Assembly: GCF_022965805.1 (NCBI RefSeq)
Contig: NC_133118.1
Coordinates: forward strand, 6,913,057 to 6,977,056
DNA length: 64,000 nucleotides
Source of the DNA: Primulina eburnea
Lineage: Eukaryota; Streptophyta; Magnoliopsida; Lamiales; Gesneriaceae
Reading direction: 5' to 3'
Shown: piece after piece, positions 45,355-56,702 of the stretch
Layout: each line of letters begins with the position of its first letter
Position numbering within the stretch: the first letter of the stretch is position 1
The notes under the pieces: model-generated
Told to the model about the DNA's origin: nothing
Databases searched by the model: none
Seen by the model: the letters and a program-made list of their open reading frames with translations, nothing else
Made by a program: the position numbers and the translations under genes

Positions 45355-46186
45355 ACCAGAATATTAAATTATTGAACGATAAAAATTTATAATCTAGTTT
45401 TATATTTTGTTGAATTAATTGTTGTTGGGCTATTTGATGTTATATATTGAGGCTGTTATGATTGTGTTGATGCGGTGGCAATAGTCTGATAATTGTTGTT
45501 GAATTATTTCGATACGTCACAAGCCTCAGGATCAAAGAAATAGCCATATTTTATATATGACGAGCATATGTTGTTATTGTTTAGTATTGATGAATACTAT
45601 TACGTTGAACGATGTTAAATCACTGGAATTGAATGATTTGATATATATCTGTTGTTGTTTATTATTGTTGATGTTGTTGGCAGTCGTTGTTTGGAGACAT
45701 CACGTTGATGTTGTTCGTTCAACGATATTGCTGCGTATCGTCGATGTTATTATTGCAGTGTGATGTTGTTGATGGTTGATTGTCCAGAAACAACAAAAGG
45801 GATATTTCTGTTATGATATCAGTTATATTTTATATAGTTAATATAATTGTTATGTATTACGATGATAATTGTTATGTATGATCGCCCTTTGGTGACTGTT
45901 TTTGTTGGACAGGTTATAGGACTATGCTGTGAGACATGATAGAGGTGAAAGCCTACGCGTGTCTAATCAAACAGGCATGTAGTTGACAGTGTATAAAGAC
46001 AGAATGACTCATTGTCTTATTTGAGTTATATGTATGTCTACTCAAACAGTCATGTAGTTGATAATGTATAGAGACAGAATGACTCGTTGTCTTATTTGAG
46101 TTATATGTGTGTATTTATTATACTGTTTCTGTTGCACTGATATAAATATTGTGATGATTGCATTATTTTGTCGTATATGCATTATA
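45355..46186 (+). mobile_element. LTR K+, segment 3 of 3 (truncated)
   Basis: Continues K+ beyond the K- insertion. It follows the K- sequence (reverse complement of about 42730 down to 41825) with indels and stops near 46186, about 70-80 bp short of the expected GGGTCGCCACA terminus. A direct duplication of about 100 bp lies at 45957-46110 (GTCTAnTCAAACAG...ATTTGAGTTATATG). Right target duplication lost. Confidence 0.75.
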
Positions 46187-47092
46187 GTTTTTTCCCCTTA
46201 AAAAAAACCTAAACGCACACAACTTGACCTAAACACTATGTCAAGGCTGAGCGCCCAATTGGCCTCCTGGTGTGACCAAAAAGTTTCAAAATTGAATTTT
46301 TTATCTCTTATCAATCATCATAATTATTATAATATAAATAAAACTAAAGAAAAAAAAATTGATTAAACATCTAACAAAAATGTCAAAGAATAAGAAAATA
46401 TTCGATGTAATTATGTCCTTTGGTCAATATAGCATACGTACAGTAACCACAGCCCACTCAGAAAATGGAAGAACTTTCAAAGTTTTGGGCAGAGCATCGG
46501 ATAGCGAGCAGCCAAAAGGATGAGATAAGTCTTCCCTCTGCAAAAACAAACCCCACAGCTTTTTTTCTCTTCGGTCCTGCAAACTTTTTGCATGCTCTGA
46601 TTTGATTTGATCCTTCTATGACTCAAAACATTGACATTTTACTCACGTCAATCTCTGCCAGCTAGAAAAGGACAAAGACTCACACTACCCAATGCCCCAA
46701 ATCTTCTCTCAAACCAACCTCTGCCGCCTACTGCTGTGAAGTGTCGCTTCCTTTACTCATCGTTCATCGAGGAAAAAAAGCTTAGCTTTACCCTCCACAG
46801 TCGGATTTGAATCATATGCTGGAACTCCAGCTAAGAAAAAATACAGCGTGGTTGATTTGTTGCATAAAACCATGAAATTGTGTGTAACCATGTAAATTTC
46901 TTGAATCTGATTAATAATATCACTTGAGATAATGCTACCAGCTTGACAAAAAGTGTTTTCCTAACAGTGGAGAACATGATTAATCAAGAAACCGATCAAA
47001 AAAAAACATCTGCCAGATCATGTAATAAGAAACGATTCAACTGTGAAAAGATGGAAGACTATCTAGCAGAAATGTAGGAGAATATCTGTATA
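46187..47092. other. Intergenic, 3' flank of the AHL gene
   Basis: About 0.9 kb without a recognisable gene or repeat family. Mixed base composition, and it looks like single-copy plant DNA. It should contain the 3' UTR and polyadenylation site of the AHL gene (minus strand), but I cannot point to a clear signal. Confidence 0.6.
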
Positions 47093-47986
47093 TCAGTAGC
47101 GTGGCGGGTGGAGTGGTGGAGGTTGTCTCGCGGTGGTAGCCCAGATCACTTCCGAAGGCTGGTTATAGCTGTGAATGGAAATCCCACATGATTCCGCTGC
47201 TGTGACACCGTCACCTCCCCCGCCGCCGCTATCCATTCCTCCACCGGAGACCGCAGGGGTAGACTGGTCCCCGTCGACAACACTATCATCCATCGGTAAT
47301 CTATCGTATGATGGGCTGTTGAAAGTGGTCGATATCAGATAAACGGTGGCGGCGGATATCAAAGGACCCATTACGATCCCACCAACCATCTGCCCCTGTG
47401 GGCCTGCCAGTGTTATGGTGAACCCGTTGGCCAACCCACTAGCTAAATTCGGAGACGAAGTAGACGGCGGCAGAATGGTGGCGGAGATCGATAGGATGTC
47501 GAACCGGCCATGGAAGGTGACTGTGGCGCCGGGGGTCGACGACGGCTGCTTCAGAGTGACGTTGGAAACCAAGCCGTAGCCATTGAGTACGCAGAGACCA
47601 AGATTCCTCTTCCGACAGAAGCGAGTGATGGCTTCGATGACATCAACACCGGGAGGGAGCTCGAGGACGTAAGGCGTCATTGGAGGTTCGGGTGAATCCG
47701 GAGTTACGATCACTGGTGGTCTGGGTTTGTTCTTGGAACCGGGTGGTCGGCCGCGCGGGCGGCGGATGACTTCGATGCTGGCGCCGTCGTTGGTTGGAGG
47801 GTGGTCTTTTGGTTGCTTCATGGTTGAGTTGGAGGGACTATGAGCCACAACTTCGGATGACTTGGGACGGTTGGCGGCGGCGGAGGGACTGGGGAAAGAA
47901 TGGTGGAGGTGTGGCGGCGGTGGATGCTGGAAGTTGGCGGGTTGACGGTGGGGCTTGGGTAACATGGTGCTGTAATGATATTTCAT
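47093..47986 (-). CDS. AHL: AT-hook motif nuclear-localized (AHL) protein
   Basis: Single-exon gene of 297 codons. Nuclear DNA-binding regulator: AHL proteins bind AT-rich DNA through the minor groove and form multimers through the PPC (DUF296) domain, affecting growth, flowering and chromatin at matrix-attachment regions. Residues 1-70 are low complexity (Pro/His/Ser-rich). The AT-hook is RRPRGRPPGSKNKP (75-88, core RGRPP 78-82). The PPC domain runs about 104-225 (PYVLELPPGVDVIEAITRFCRKRNLGLCVLNG, then GRFDILSISAT 160-170, then GFTITLAGPQGQMVGGIVMGPL). A Gly-rich tail follows. One type-I AT-hook and no intron fit clade A. The usual GRFEIL motif reads GRFDIL. The AT-hook region looks most like the AHL17/28 group, but the subgroup is not proven. 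A second ATG at codon 8 is possible. It is the only intact host gene in the window. Confidence 0.93.
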   Translation of the reverse strand: MKYHYSTMLPKPHRQPANFQHPPPPHLHHSFPSPSAAANRPKSSEVVAHSPSNSTMKQPKDHPPTNDGASIEVIRRPRGRPPGSKNKPRPPVIVTPDSPEPPMTPYVLELPPGVDVIEAITRFCRKRNLGLCVLNGYGLVSNVTLKQPSSTPGATVTFHGRFDILSISATILPPSTSSPNLASGLANGFTITLAGPQGQMVGGIVMGPLISAATVYLISTTFNSPSYDRLPMDDSVVDGDQSTPAVSGGGMDSGGGGGDGVTAAESCGISIHSYNQPSEVIWATTARQPPPLHPPRY

Positions 47987-48041
47987 TTCTCGTTAACGTC
48001 TATCTATATTCGATGGGATGAGGAAAATTGAGTGAGAGAAT

Positions 48042-48052
48042 TTATATATATT
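48042..48052 (-). promoter_or_regulatory. Probable TATA box of the AHL gene
   Basis: On the minus strand AATATATATAAATT lies about 60 bp upstream of the ATG, which would give a short leader of roughly 30 bases. No upstream ATG lies between it and the start codon. Confidence 0.6.
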
Positions 48053-48177
48053 AATGAATTAGGGATGTATCTAAAATAATAATTAAATTTTTAAAATTTT
48101 ATTTAATTTAATAATAATCAATAGAAATGATTATAGTTAATTTGGTATGAGTAATATCAAAAATAAAAGTAAAAATT

Positions 48178-48345
48178 TGTATAAGACGGTCTTACAAGTC
48201 GTATTTTGTGAGACGAAATTTTAATATGGATCATCCATGAAAAAGTATTATTTTTATGCTAAGAGTATTAATTTTTGTTGTGAATATCGATAGGGTTGAC
48301 CCGTCTCACGGATAAAGATTCGTGAGATTGTCTCATAAGAGACTT
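48178..48345 (+). mobile_element. MITE copy 1 (GAGACGGTCTCAC type)
   Basis: About 168 bp with TIR-like ends (ATAAGACGGTCTTACAAG; GTGAGATTGTCTCATAAGAG) and the internal blocks GGGTTGACCCGTCTCACGGA and ATTTTTGTTGTGAATATCG. It lies roughly 190-360 bp upstream of the AHL start codon. Confidence 0.7.
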
Positions 48346-48462
48346 CTTAAAAATAAATTATGATAATTTTGAAAAAAAAATGTTGATGTGAATATAATTT
48401 GAAAAATAAAAAATAATATTTTTTACGTGATAGATTTTTTATATAATAATATAAGAGTATGC

Positions 48463-48616
48463 TTCTTGTAAGATGGTCTCACGAATCTGTATATGTGAGA
48501 CGGGTCAACTTTATCAATATTCACAATAAAAAGTAATAAAAAATAATATTTTTTTATGGATAACCCATATAAGATATCAGTCTCAAAAATACAATCCGTG
48601 AGACCGTCTCACATAA
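48463..48616 (-). mobile_element. MITE copy 2, inverted relative to copy 1
   Basis: Reverse-complement copy of the same MITE (TTGTAAGATGGTCTCACGAA; GTGAGACGGGTCAACTTTAT; CCGTGAGACCGTCTCACAT), 117 bp beyond copy 1. The pair can fold into a long hairpin. Confidence 0.7.
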
Positions 48617-50096
48617 ATTTTATCATGATATAAATATTAGTTGTTTTTGACATGGTTTGTGTATGTATATTTTATATAAACATAATATAAATTAAGATCT
48701 CAATGTACGTGTTGAGTGTTTATATGTATTTGATTTTATTGAAATTCTATCTTATCATATTGATGGGGTATTTTGGCAATTTTTGAAAGTATCCAAAAAA
48801 ATAGTAAAAACTAAAAAGGAAGCAAGGAAATGGTAAAAAGTCGCGCCAAAAAATTAAAAATAAGGTTAAATGTGTGCATGTCTATTAAATTTAATTTAGT
48901 ATAATACATGTATATATATATATATATATAACATAATAAAATAGAAAGAGTTATATAGAAATATATATTATTATATTGAGACACGCATATAATTCTTGAT
49001 ATATAATTTTTTTTAAGGGAAATAGTTTTAGTTATAATTTTTTTTTCTATACAAATTTTCATGTATCAAACAAATTGTAAATTAATTAAAATAAATAAAG
49101 GCTTGAATTGACAAATTTGGAATAGGAAAATAAGTTAATCCAAAAGATGGTATAAATTCAAGTTGGAATGTGGATAGGTTCGGAGGTCAGACAAGTGTGA
49201 CGGCTAGTTTTGGAGTTTTGTACCTTTTATTTACCATCGGAGAAAACCATGGTTTTTGAATTATTCATTTATCCGTACTATATTATTATATTTAAAATGA
49301 TTAAAAGAACTAATTTTTAATGTCATTATCTGTTTTAATAATTATATATATTAACAAAGTGTTAAAATTTTAATACACATTATATGTAACTCAACTGATA
49401 AAATTTTATTTACCAAGTATCAACTTGTATGGGTTCAATTCCTACTTGTATGTTTTTTTCTTATTTATTTTTTAATTTATATATCTAAGTTACAGTGTAG
49501 TCACTCACTGTTTTTTATAATTATATTTTGATCATCATTTAAATATAAATCAGATGAATTATAAAAAATATTGTACAAATATGTAATGCGTACATCAGTG
49601 CACTAGTTATACATTAAATACTGGGGGTAATAATTTCATGTGAAAAGGCTTAAGGACTTAAATTCGGATGCTATTGAAAATGAAGATATTTTTTCATTAT
49701 GTTGTCAAAACTACCACATTTATGGCATATATTAGACAGTTGTTAATCGGGGAAGGTTTTTGATGACAAGACCTATCCATATCTTATTTGTTTTTTTTTT
49801 TCTAGCACCTGAAATTGACTGAAGTTGCCTATTTATTTGTGGTCTACACAAAGGAGTTTTGTCCAATTGAAAACATTGTACAAGCTGCGTCAAAAATCAA
49901 TAGTATGTAATTGTGTGTGAATTTGTCAAGCCACGTTCCTAAAACCAAATATATATGTCATCCTTCAAATTCTCCTAAAACAATACAGAATTATATTTTG
50001 AATTCAATGGAAACATGCATGAACTTTTGTTAAAATTGTGTGGTTTTAACAAAATTCGCCTTGCACAGCCCCTTGCGAATGATTGTGTAGTTTCTG
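48617..50096. other. AT-rich intergenic DNA between the AHL gene and element C
   Basis: No gene recognised. It contains a TA run (48909-48930), many homopolymer runs and a possible SINE remnant (49386-49445). It ends at TTCTG, the left target duplication of element C. Confidence 0.6.
49386..49445 (+). mobile_element. Possible tRNA-derived SINE head (A and B box)
   Basis: TAACTCAACTGATA resembles a pol III A box and GGGTTCAATTCC, about 35 bp on, resembles a B box. This spacing and wording are seen in plant SINEs. The tail and target duplication are not clear. Confidence 0.35.
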
Positions 50097-50228
50097 TGTA
50101 ATGCCCGAGAAATTAATTATCGTAATCTGATATGATTATTGATTATGAAGTGATATAATTATAAACGGGCTATTACGAGACCAGATTGGCCAAATTATAT
50201 GAATGGTGCAATTGTTGGACAGAACCAT

Positions 50229-50411
50229 TGGCGTCCGAGCGGTAGAAAATGACCGCCCGAGCGCCAATGTGCAATAAGAATATGTTTCGGGCAGAAGATG
50301 TGGCGCCCGGGCGGTAGTTTATGACCGCCCGAGCGCCAATGTGTAAACCCGAAGGAGCTTGGACAGAACCTTCCGCGCTCGAGCGATAGTTTAATACCGG
50401 CCGAGCGCCGC
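50229..50411 (+). repeat. Dyad-repeat cassette of C 5' LTR
   Basis: Three large inverted pairs of the type GGCGCCCGAGCGGTAG-N8-ACCGCCCGAGCGCC, separated by spacers with GGACAGAACC or GGGCAGAAG. The arms can pair over about 14 bp with a few mismatches. The 5' and 3' LTR differences cluster here (e.g. CGCCCG against CGTCCG). Confidence 0.9.
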
Positions 50412-50458
50412 CTGAAATGAGCGAAATTCTGGAGAAGCCACGTACGAATTACATGCAA

Positions 50459-50472
50459 TATATATATATAAA
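50459..50472 (+). promoter_or_regulatory. TATA box of element C
   Basis: ATATATATATATAAAG, about 50 bp after the dyad cassette. Confidence 0.7.
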
Positions 50473-51862
50473 GTTCCTTCATAATTTCCTCAGATTCTGA
50501 AGGAGGAAGTCGAGAAAAGCTCCGAGGAAGTATCGTGAAAATCCTTACGCCTTTTATGAACAATCCGTCCGTCTGATTTTAAATCCAACTTCGGTACCGA
50601 GTTCCTATCAACGTAGGCTACAACTGGACGTAAGTTTTACTACGTTTTGACATGCTTTGAAATTATGATATTGTCAGAATTGAATGGAATTCAGATATGA
50701 TGTTCTTGATATGTTATACATCGTAGAATCGAAGTCAGATTAAGAAACGGACTGATTATAGAATTGTTATGAATTCTTAGGATATATTGATTTATACCAG
50801 ACAGATTTGAATTGTGATTGAATTACAGATTGTAATGGATATGGGTTATGATTTGTAATTGATGTCTGGTGATGTGGTATTGACGGGGATACTGAGTTTG
50901 TACCGTTATGCCGTTGATTTTGAATTAAATCCAGATTAATCAGATTGTTAGTAATTCGAAAGGTATATTGATATGAGATTATTGGTTTTGCTATTGTCAG
51001 ATTGAGTGATTGACAGAGTTTGGATTCCAGACCGAAACTGCAACGAAAGGTATAAGTCAATGTGTATTGGGACATCGACTCAAGTAGGATGTACTTGAGT
51101 TTCCCTAAATCACATACTTATTGTTCTATGGAGTCATAGGAGCATGTATTAAACGAGTAATCTTGTGACAGAAGTACCTGATAGTGGCAGGTAACCACGG
51201 GTACATTGCACGATGTCACAAGATATGGCGATAGACCATAGTCTATGACGGATGCGTCTGGACACTGGATGTTGGTTATATCGACGTGGATAGAACTGGA
51301 GTCTTTTCTATTACTGTTTGTCGATATAGGAATGCCACATCTGGACACCGGGATCCCTAGGCTAGGATTGAGTCTAGTCTGAATCGTGGAGTCACGAATA
51401 TTGTCGACAGATTGATAGTGTTTACACTTCTGATTTTGATTTGTATTACTGTCACATGTTTCATGCTTTATATGGATTTTATGACTGCATGTTCGTTGAT
51501 TTATACTGGGATTATATTCTCACCGGAGTTATCCGGCTGTTGTCTTGTTTGTATGTGTACTTGACAACAGGTGGGACAGGTTCAGGGTCAAGGAGATGAG
51601 GAGAGATCGTGATTAGAGTGGAGGCTCCGGACTTGGATTGTATATAGGGTTTGAACACTTGATAGTAGTTGCTGAACCTTAGTTTGTACTGAATGTAGAC
51701 GGTACAGGACTTGTACTTTATTATATATACTGAGTTGTATATTAGATTGTTGTCACTACGTTCCGCAATTTAAAAAAAAAAAATTTAGACCCTGTTTTAA
51801 ATTGATTAATTAGTCCCAATTATGATTAAGAACTTGATTAGCGTCCGGGTCCCCACAACAGG

Positions 51863-51874
51863 TGGTATCAGAGC
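51863..51874 (+). other. Primer-binding site of element C (initiator tRNA-Met)
   Basis: TGGTATCAGAGC, 5 bp after the 5' LTR, as in element A. Confidence 0.92.
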
Positions 51875-52119
51875 GATAGATCCTTGAGACTGAGATAGGA
51901 GCTAGTGAGCGGGGTAGAATGAGGTTTCTTTCCTTGCTTTTTGAATTGCCAGCATGAGTTACTGCTTTATAATACATGTTTATCTGTTTATCTGATTTGA
52001 TTTGATAACATGTGTTATTAAATATGAATTGGAGCTAATTCTGGATCAGCAGTAAGATGACCGGAAGAGGATTGAAACCGGATTTTGGTTGGGATTGCTA
52101 ACCCTTTTGAGTTTCAGAT

Positions 52120-53010
52120 ATGCCTCCGAGAAGAGTACCGGAACAGGGTAGTACATCGAACCCTCCCATGGACGTTACAGCCACTCCGATGGAGACACTG
52201 TTAAAAAGATTTCAGTCTTTCCATCCACCTACTTTGAAAGGAACCGAAAATTCAGTGGATTGTGAAAGTTGGCTGGATGATATCGAGATGATGTTTGATT
52301 CGTTGGAATATACTGATGAGAAGAGAGTGAAACTGATAGGACACCAATTGCATGACATTGCCAAGAACTGGTGGATCAACACAAAAAGGGCATTGGAACA
52401 CCGAGGTACGATTATTACCTGGAGTGTATTTAGAACTGAATTCTATCAGAGGTTCTTTCCAGTGTTTTATAGGAAGGACAAGGGAGCCGAGTTTGCGAAC
52501 TTGAGACAGGGCCAACTTAATATCGAGGAATACGTGGCCAAGTTTTCTTCACTGTTGCGCTTTGCTCCACATGTGGCGGATCATGATGAGGCCGTGGCGG
52601 ATCAGTTTATAAACGGCCTGAATCCGGAAATATTCACTTTGGTAAACACGGGAAGACCGAACAACTTTACCGATGCTTTGAATAGAGCCAAGGGAGCAGA
52701 AGCCGGTCTGATGAGACAGCGAGGAGCTTCGTTTATGCTTCCAGCACCGGGATTTCAGCAACCACCTCCTCAATTTGAAGGTGGCAGCAGTAGTGGCGGA
52801 AGGAAGGACTTCTTGAAGACGAGAGGAAAGCAATTCAAGAAGTCAGGGAGCGGTTCTTCTAGTTCTGGGAGTCCTCGACAGAGCCTGAGCTATACTGGAC
52901 CTATTTGCAATACTTGTGGAGGGAAGCATCCCACTGAGCAGTGCCGAGGAGTGTTTGGCAGCTGCCGTATTTGTAAGCAGCAGGGACACTTTGCTCGAGT
53001 GTGTCCCTAG
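52120..53010 (+). CDS. Element C gag (ends at a premature TAG)
   Basis: 296 codons from MPPRRVPEQGS, the start shared with A. Capsid region CESWLDDIEMMF, GHQLHDIAKNWW, FYQRFFPVFYRKDKGAEFANLRQGQ, EYVAKFSSLLRFAPH; then a Ser/Gly linker with lysines and two knuckles, CNTCGGKHPTEQC and CRICKQQGHFARVC. The TAG at 53008-53010 follows the second knuckle directly. The frame is open again up to and through the protease, so gag-pol was one reading frame. Confidence 0.92.
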   Translation: MPPRRVPEQGSTSNPPMDVTATPMETLLKRFQSFHPPTLKGTENSVDCESWLDDIEMMFDSLEYTDEKRVKLIGHQLHDIAKNWWINTKRALEHRGTIITWSVFRTEFYQRFFPVFYRKDKGAEFANLRQGQLNIEEYVAKFSSLLRFAPHVADHDEAVADQFINGLNPEIFTLVNTGRPNNFTDALNRAKGAEAGLMRQRGASFMLPAPGFQQPPPQFEGGSSSGGRKDFLKTRGKQFKKSGSGSSSSGSPRQSLSYTGPICNTCGGKHPTEQCRGVFGSCRICKQQGHFARVCP

Positions 53011-56000
53011 AGAGGTGCCCAGGGATTCCAGGCAGATGAGTCATCTGGATCAGCGGCTCAGGCAGGTAGACGACCATCTGTTGTTCATTCTTTTCAGCCC
53101 GCACCGTCTACCCAGTCCCAGCAGAGGCCAGGAGGAAGCCAGACAGTGAGCCAGCCTCCGAGACAGCAGGCCCGAGTGTTTGCTCTGACCGAGGAGCAGG
53201 CACAGGATGCACCTGATGACGTTGTAGCAGGTAACTGTTTTATTTCTGGTTATCCTGCGTACGTATTGATTGATACTGGTGCATCACATACATTTATTTT
53301 TGAGAGGTTTGCACTGAGTCATGCGTTACCTATTGAGTCGTTGTCTGCAGTAGTGTCTGTCTCTTCTCCGTTAGGGACAGGTTTGATATCAGTGAAGTTT
53401 GTGAAACCTTGTATACTGCAGTACGATGGACATACGATTGAGCTAGACTGTATTGTGCTTGGGATATCTGATTTTGATTGTATTATCGGTATTGATACAT
53501 TGACCAAGTACAGGGCTACAGTCGATTGTTTCCACAAGATAGTGAGATTCAGATCTGAGATGGCTGAGGAGTGGAAATTTTATGGTAAGGGTTCTCGAGA
53601 TCGAATTCCTTTGATATCTGCAATAAATATGACTCGACTATTGCAGAAAGGAGCGGATGGATTCCTGGTATATTCAGTTGATTTACTGAAGAAGAGTCCA
53701 TCATTGGCGGATTTGCCAGTGGTGTGCGAATTTGCTGATGTCTTTCCAGACGAGATTCCTGGACTCCCTCCGATTCGAGAGATAGACTTCAGCATTGAGT
53801 TGATGCCAGGAACAGTTCCGATCTCGAGGGCTCCTTACAGGATGGCACCAATCGAATTAAAAGAATTGAAAGAACAGTTGGAGGATTTACTGGCCAAGGG
53901 TTATATCAGACCGAGTGTTTCTCTTTGGGGTGCTCCAGTACTGTTCGTGAGGAAGAAAGACGGGTCGATGAGACTTTGTATAGATTACCGGCAACTGAAC
54001 AAGGCAACGGTAAAGAATAAATATCCATTGCCTCGTATTGATGATTTATTTGATCAGTTGCAGGGTTCTTCGGTGTATTCCAAGATCGAATTGAGATCTG
54101 GATACCATCAATTGAGAGTCAGGGACTCTGATATCTCTAAGACTGCATTCAGAACCAGGTATGGACACTATGAATTTATTGTCATGCCATTTGGTTTGAT
54201 GAATGCACCAGCGGTATTTATGGGATTGATGAACCGCGTCTTCCAGAAATATTTGGATGATTTTGTTATCATATTCATTGATGATATATTGATTTATTCA
54301 AAGAATATGATTGAACATGCTAATCATCTGAGGATTGTGTTGCGAACTTTGAGAGCGGAGAAACTGTATGCTAAACTGTCGAAATGCGAGTTCTGGTTGA
54401 AACAGGTGATATTTCTGGGACATATCATATCAGGAGATGGGATATCTGTTGATCCCAGTAAGGTCGAGGCAGTGATTTCTTGGCCGAGGCCGACATCTGT
54501 ACCAGAGATTCGCAGCTTTATGGGTTTGGCAGGATATTATCGCCGATTTATTAAAGATTTCTCGAGCATTGCCAAACCGATTACACAGTTGACCCAGAAA
54601 AACGCTCCATTTGTCTGGTCTGAGGAATGTGAGACCAGTTTCCTCGAATTGAAAAAGAGATTAACCAGTGCGCCTGTGTTAACGATTCCTTCAGGTACTG
54701 GTGACTTTGTTGTTTATTGTGATGCATCTCACTGAGGATTGGGTTGTGTTTTGATGCAGCGGGGGCATGTGATTGCGTATGCCTCGAGACAACTGAAACC
54801 CCATGAATCTCGTTATCCAATTCATGATCTTGAATTGGCACCCATAGTCTTTGCACTGAAGATATGGCGACATTATTTGTACGGTGAGAAATTCGAAATC
54901 TATTCTGATCATAAAAGTTTGAAATATCTCTTTTCACAGTCAGAATTGAATATGAGACAGCGGAGATGGCTGGATTTATTGAAAGATTTTGATTGTGAGA
55001 TCAAATACTATCCGGGGAAATCCAATGCAGCAGCAGATGCACTAAGTCGAAAGGTATGTTCACTATCCTTATCGACGATAGGTGTTTCGAATTTGATAGA
55101 AGACTGCTGTTTGTCTGGATTAGCTTTTGAAACAGATCGTCAGCCTCTGAGATTATGTGCGATTCAAGCGGAACCAGAGCTGATTGCGAGAATTAAAGCG
55201 GCTCAGAAAGGTGATCAGAATATACGGAAGTCGATTGCTATGGTTAGAACTGGACATCGATCGGAATATCAGGTTCAAAATGATATTTTGTATGTGAATA
55301 ATCGTCTTGTTGTGCCAAATATTTCGGATTTAAGACAACGGATATTGACAGAGGCACACAACAGTCGATTTAGCATTCATCCTGGTGGCAGGAAAATGTA
55401 TAATGACTTGAAGACACAGTATTGGTGGAAGAAAATGAAAGCTGATATTGCTACATTTGTATCCAAGTGTCTGAATTGCCAACAGGTGAAAGCTGAGAGG
55501 AAGAAACCAGGAGGATTGTTACAGAGTTTGTCTATTCCTGAATGGAAATGGGATCACATTTCCATGGATTTTGTGACGCAGTTACCGAGATCCTCCCGAG
55601 GTTATGATGCGATTTGGGTCGTAATTGATCGATTGACCAAATCCGCATGTTTTATTCCATACAAGATGACATATAGATATGATCAGATGGCCGATATCTA
55701 TGTCAAGGAAGTGGTTAGATTGCACGGAGTGCCGAAGTCAATTGTTTCAGACCGTGATCCTCGGTTTACTTCGCACTTCTGGCAGAGTCTACAGCAAGCT
55801 CTCGGTACGAAATTACATTTGAGTACCGCATATCATCCACAGACTGACGGACAGTCAGAACGGACGATCCAGACATTGGAAGATATGCTGAGAGCGGTAG
55901 TGCTTGACTTTAACACTGGATGGCAGGAGACATTGCCTCTTTGTGAATTTTCGTACAACAATAGCTATCAGACGAGTATTGAGATGGCTCCATTTGAAGC

Positions 56001-56603
56001 ATTGTACGGAAAGAAGTGTCGATCGCCTCTTTACTGGGATGATATCTCTGAAGTTCCTGAGACTGGACCTGATATGATCAGAGATATGACTGAAAGGTGA
56101 AACTCATTCAAAAGAAAATGAAGGCAGCCCAGGACAGACAAGCCAAATATGCCAACCTTCGACGTAGACCGTTGGTATTCGAGGCAGGAGACCGAGTGTT
56201 CCTGAAGATTTCACCTTTCAGGGGTGTTGTCCGATTTGGAAAGAAAGGGAAGTTGTCTCCACGATACGTCGGTCCTTATGAGATTCTCGAGAAGATAGGA
56301 GATCATGCCTATCGACTAGCATTGCCGCCTTCTTTATCTGGAATACATGATGTCTTTCATGTATCAATGCTGCGGAAATATCTCCCTGATGATTCACATG
56401 TTATTCAACCAGACGAGACTGAGCTGGATGAGACATTGAGTTATGTCGAAAAGCCGATCCGGATTATCGATCGTAAAGAAAAACAGCTCAGGTTAAAGAT
56501 GATTCAGTTGGTGAAAGTGCAATAGACTCGTCATGGCGTTGAAGAAGCTACTTGGGAGACTGAGTCTGATATGAGACAAGAATTCCCAGCATTATTTCAC
56601 TGA
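53011..56603 (+). pseudogene. Element C pol: protease-RT-RNaseH-integrase-chromodomain, three lesions
   Basis: Same frame as gag. Retropepsin [10 protein letters not shown] (near 53272), RT (FIDDILIYS near 54277), RNase H (YCDASH near 54715; [10 protein letters not shown] near 54904), integrase zinc region ([13 protein letters not shown] near 55470), core ([13 protein letters not shown] near 55563; SDRDPRFTS near 55749) and C-terminal region ending in a chromodomain-like segment (KPIRIIDRKEKQLRLK to about 56600). Lesions: TGA at 54733-54735 in RNase H, a one-base frameshift near 56095 and TAG at 56523-56525. The RT catalytic neighbourhood also has KIELRSGY where KIDLRSGY is usual. Confidence 0.93.
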
Positions 56604-56689
56604 TGTAAATTTTCATAAACAGTTCTTGTGTATAAACTCCTTATTAATACGATTGACAGTTTGTGATTTCGAGGACGAAATCGTATCTT

Positions 56690-56702
56690 AGGGGGGGAGA
56701 AA
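56690..56702 (+). other. Polypurine tract of element C
   Basis: AGGGGGGGAGAAA directly before the 3' LTR at 56703. Confidence 0.9.

Larger units (their letters stand above)
50097..51857 (+). mobile_element. Element C 5' LTR
   Basis: TGTAATGCCCGAG to GGGTCCCCACA, 1761 bp. It holds a dyad cassette (50229-50411), TATA (50459-50472), donor-like GTAAGT (50630-50635) and hairpin (51523-51536). Confidence 0.95.

Noticed and set aside
47346..48021. Plus-strand ORFs opposite the AHL gene
   Set aside because: Antisense shadows of a GC-rich coding region.
49386..49445. A tRNA gene
   Set aside because: A- and B-box-like words only; no cloverleaf arms or anticodon stem. At most a SINE head.
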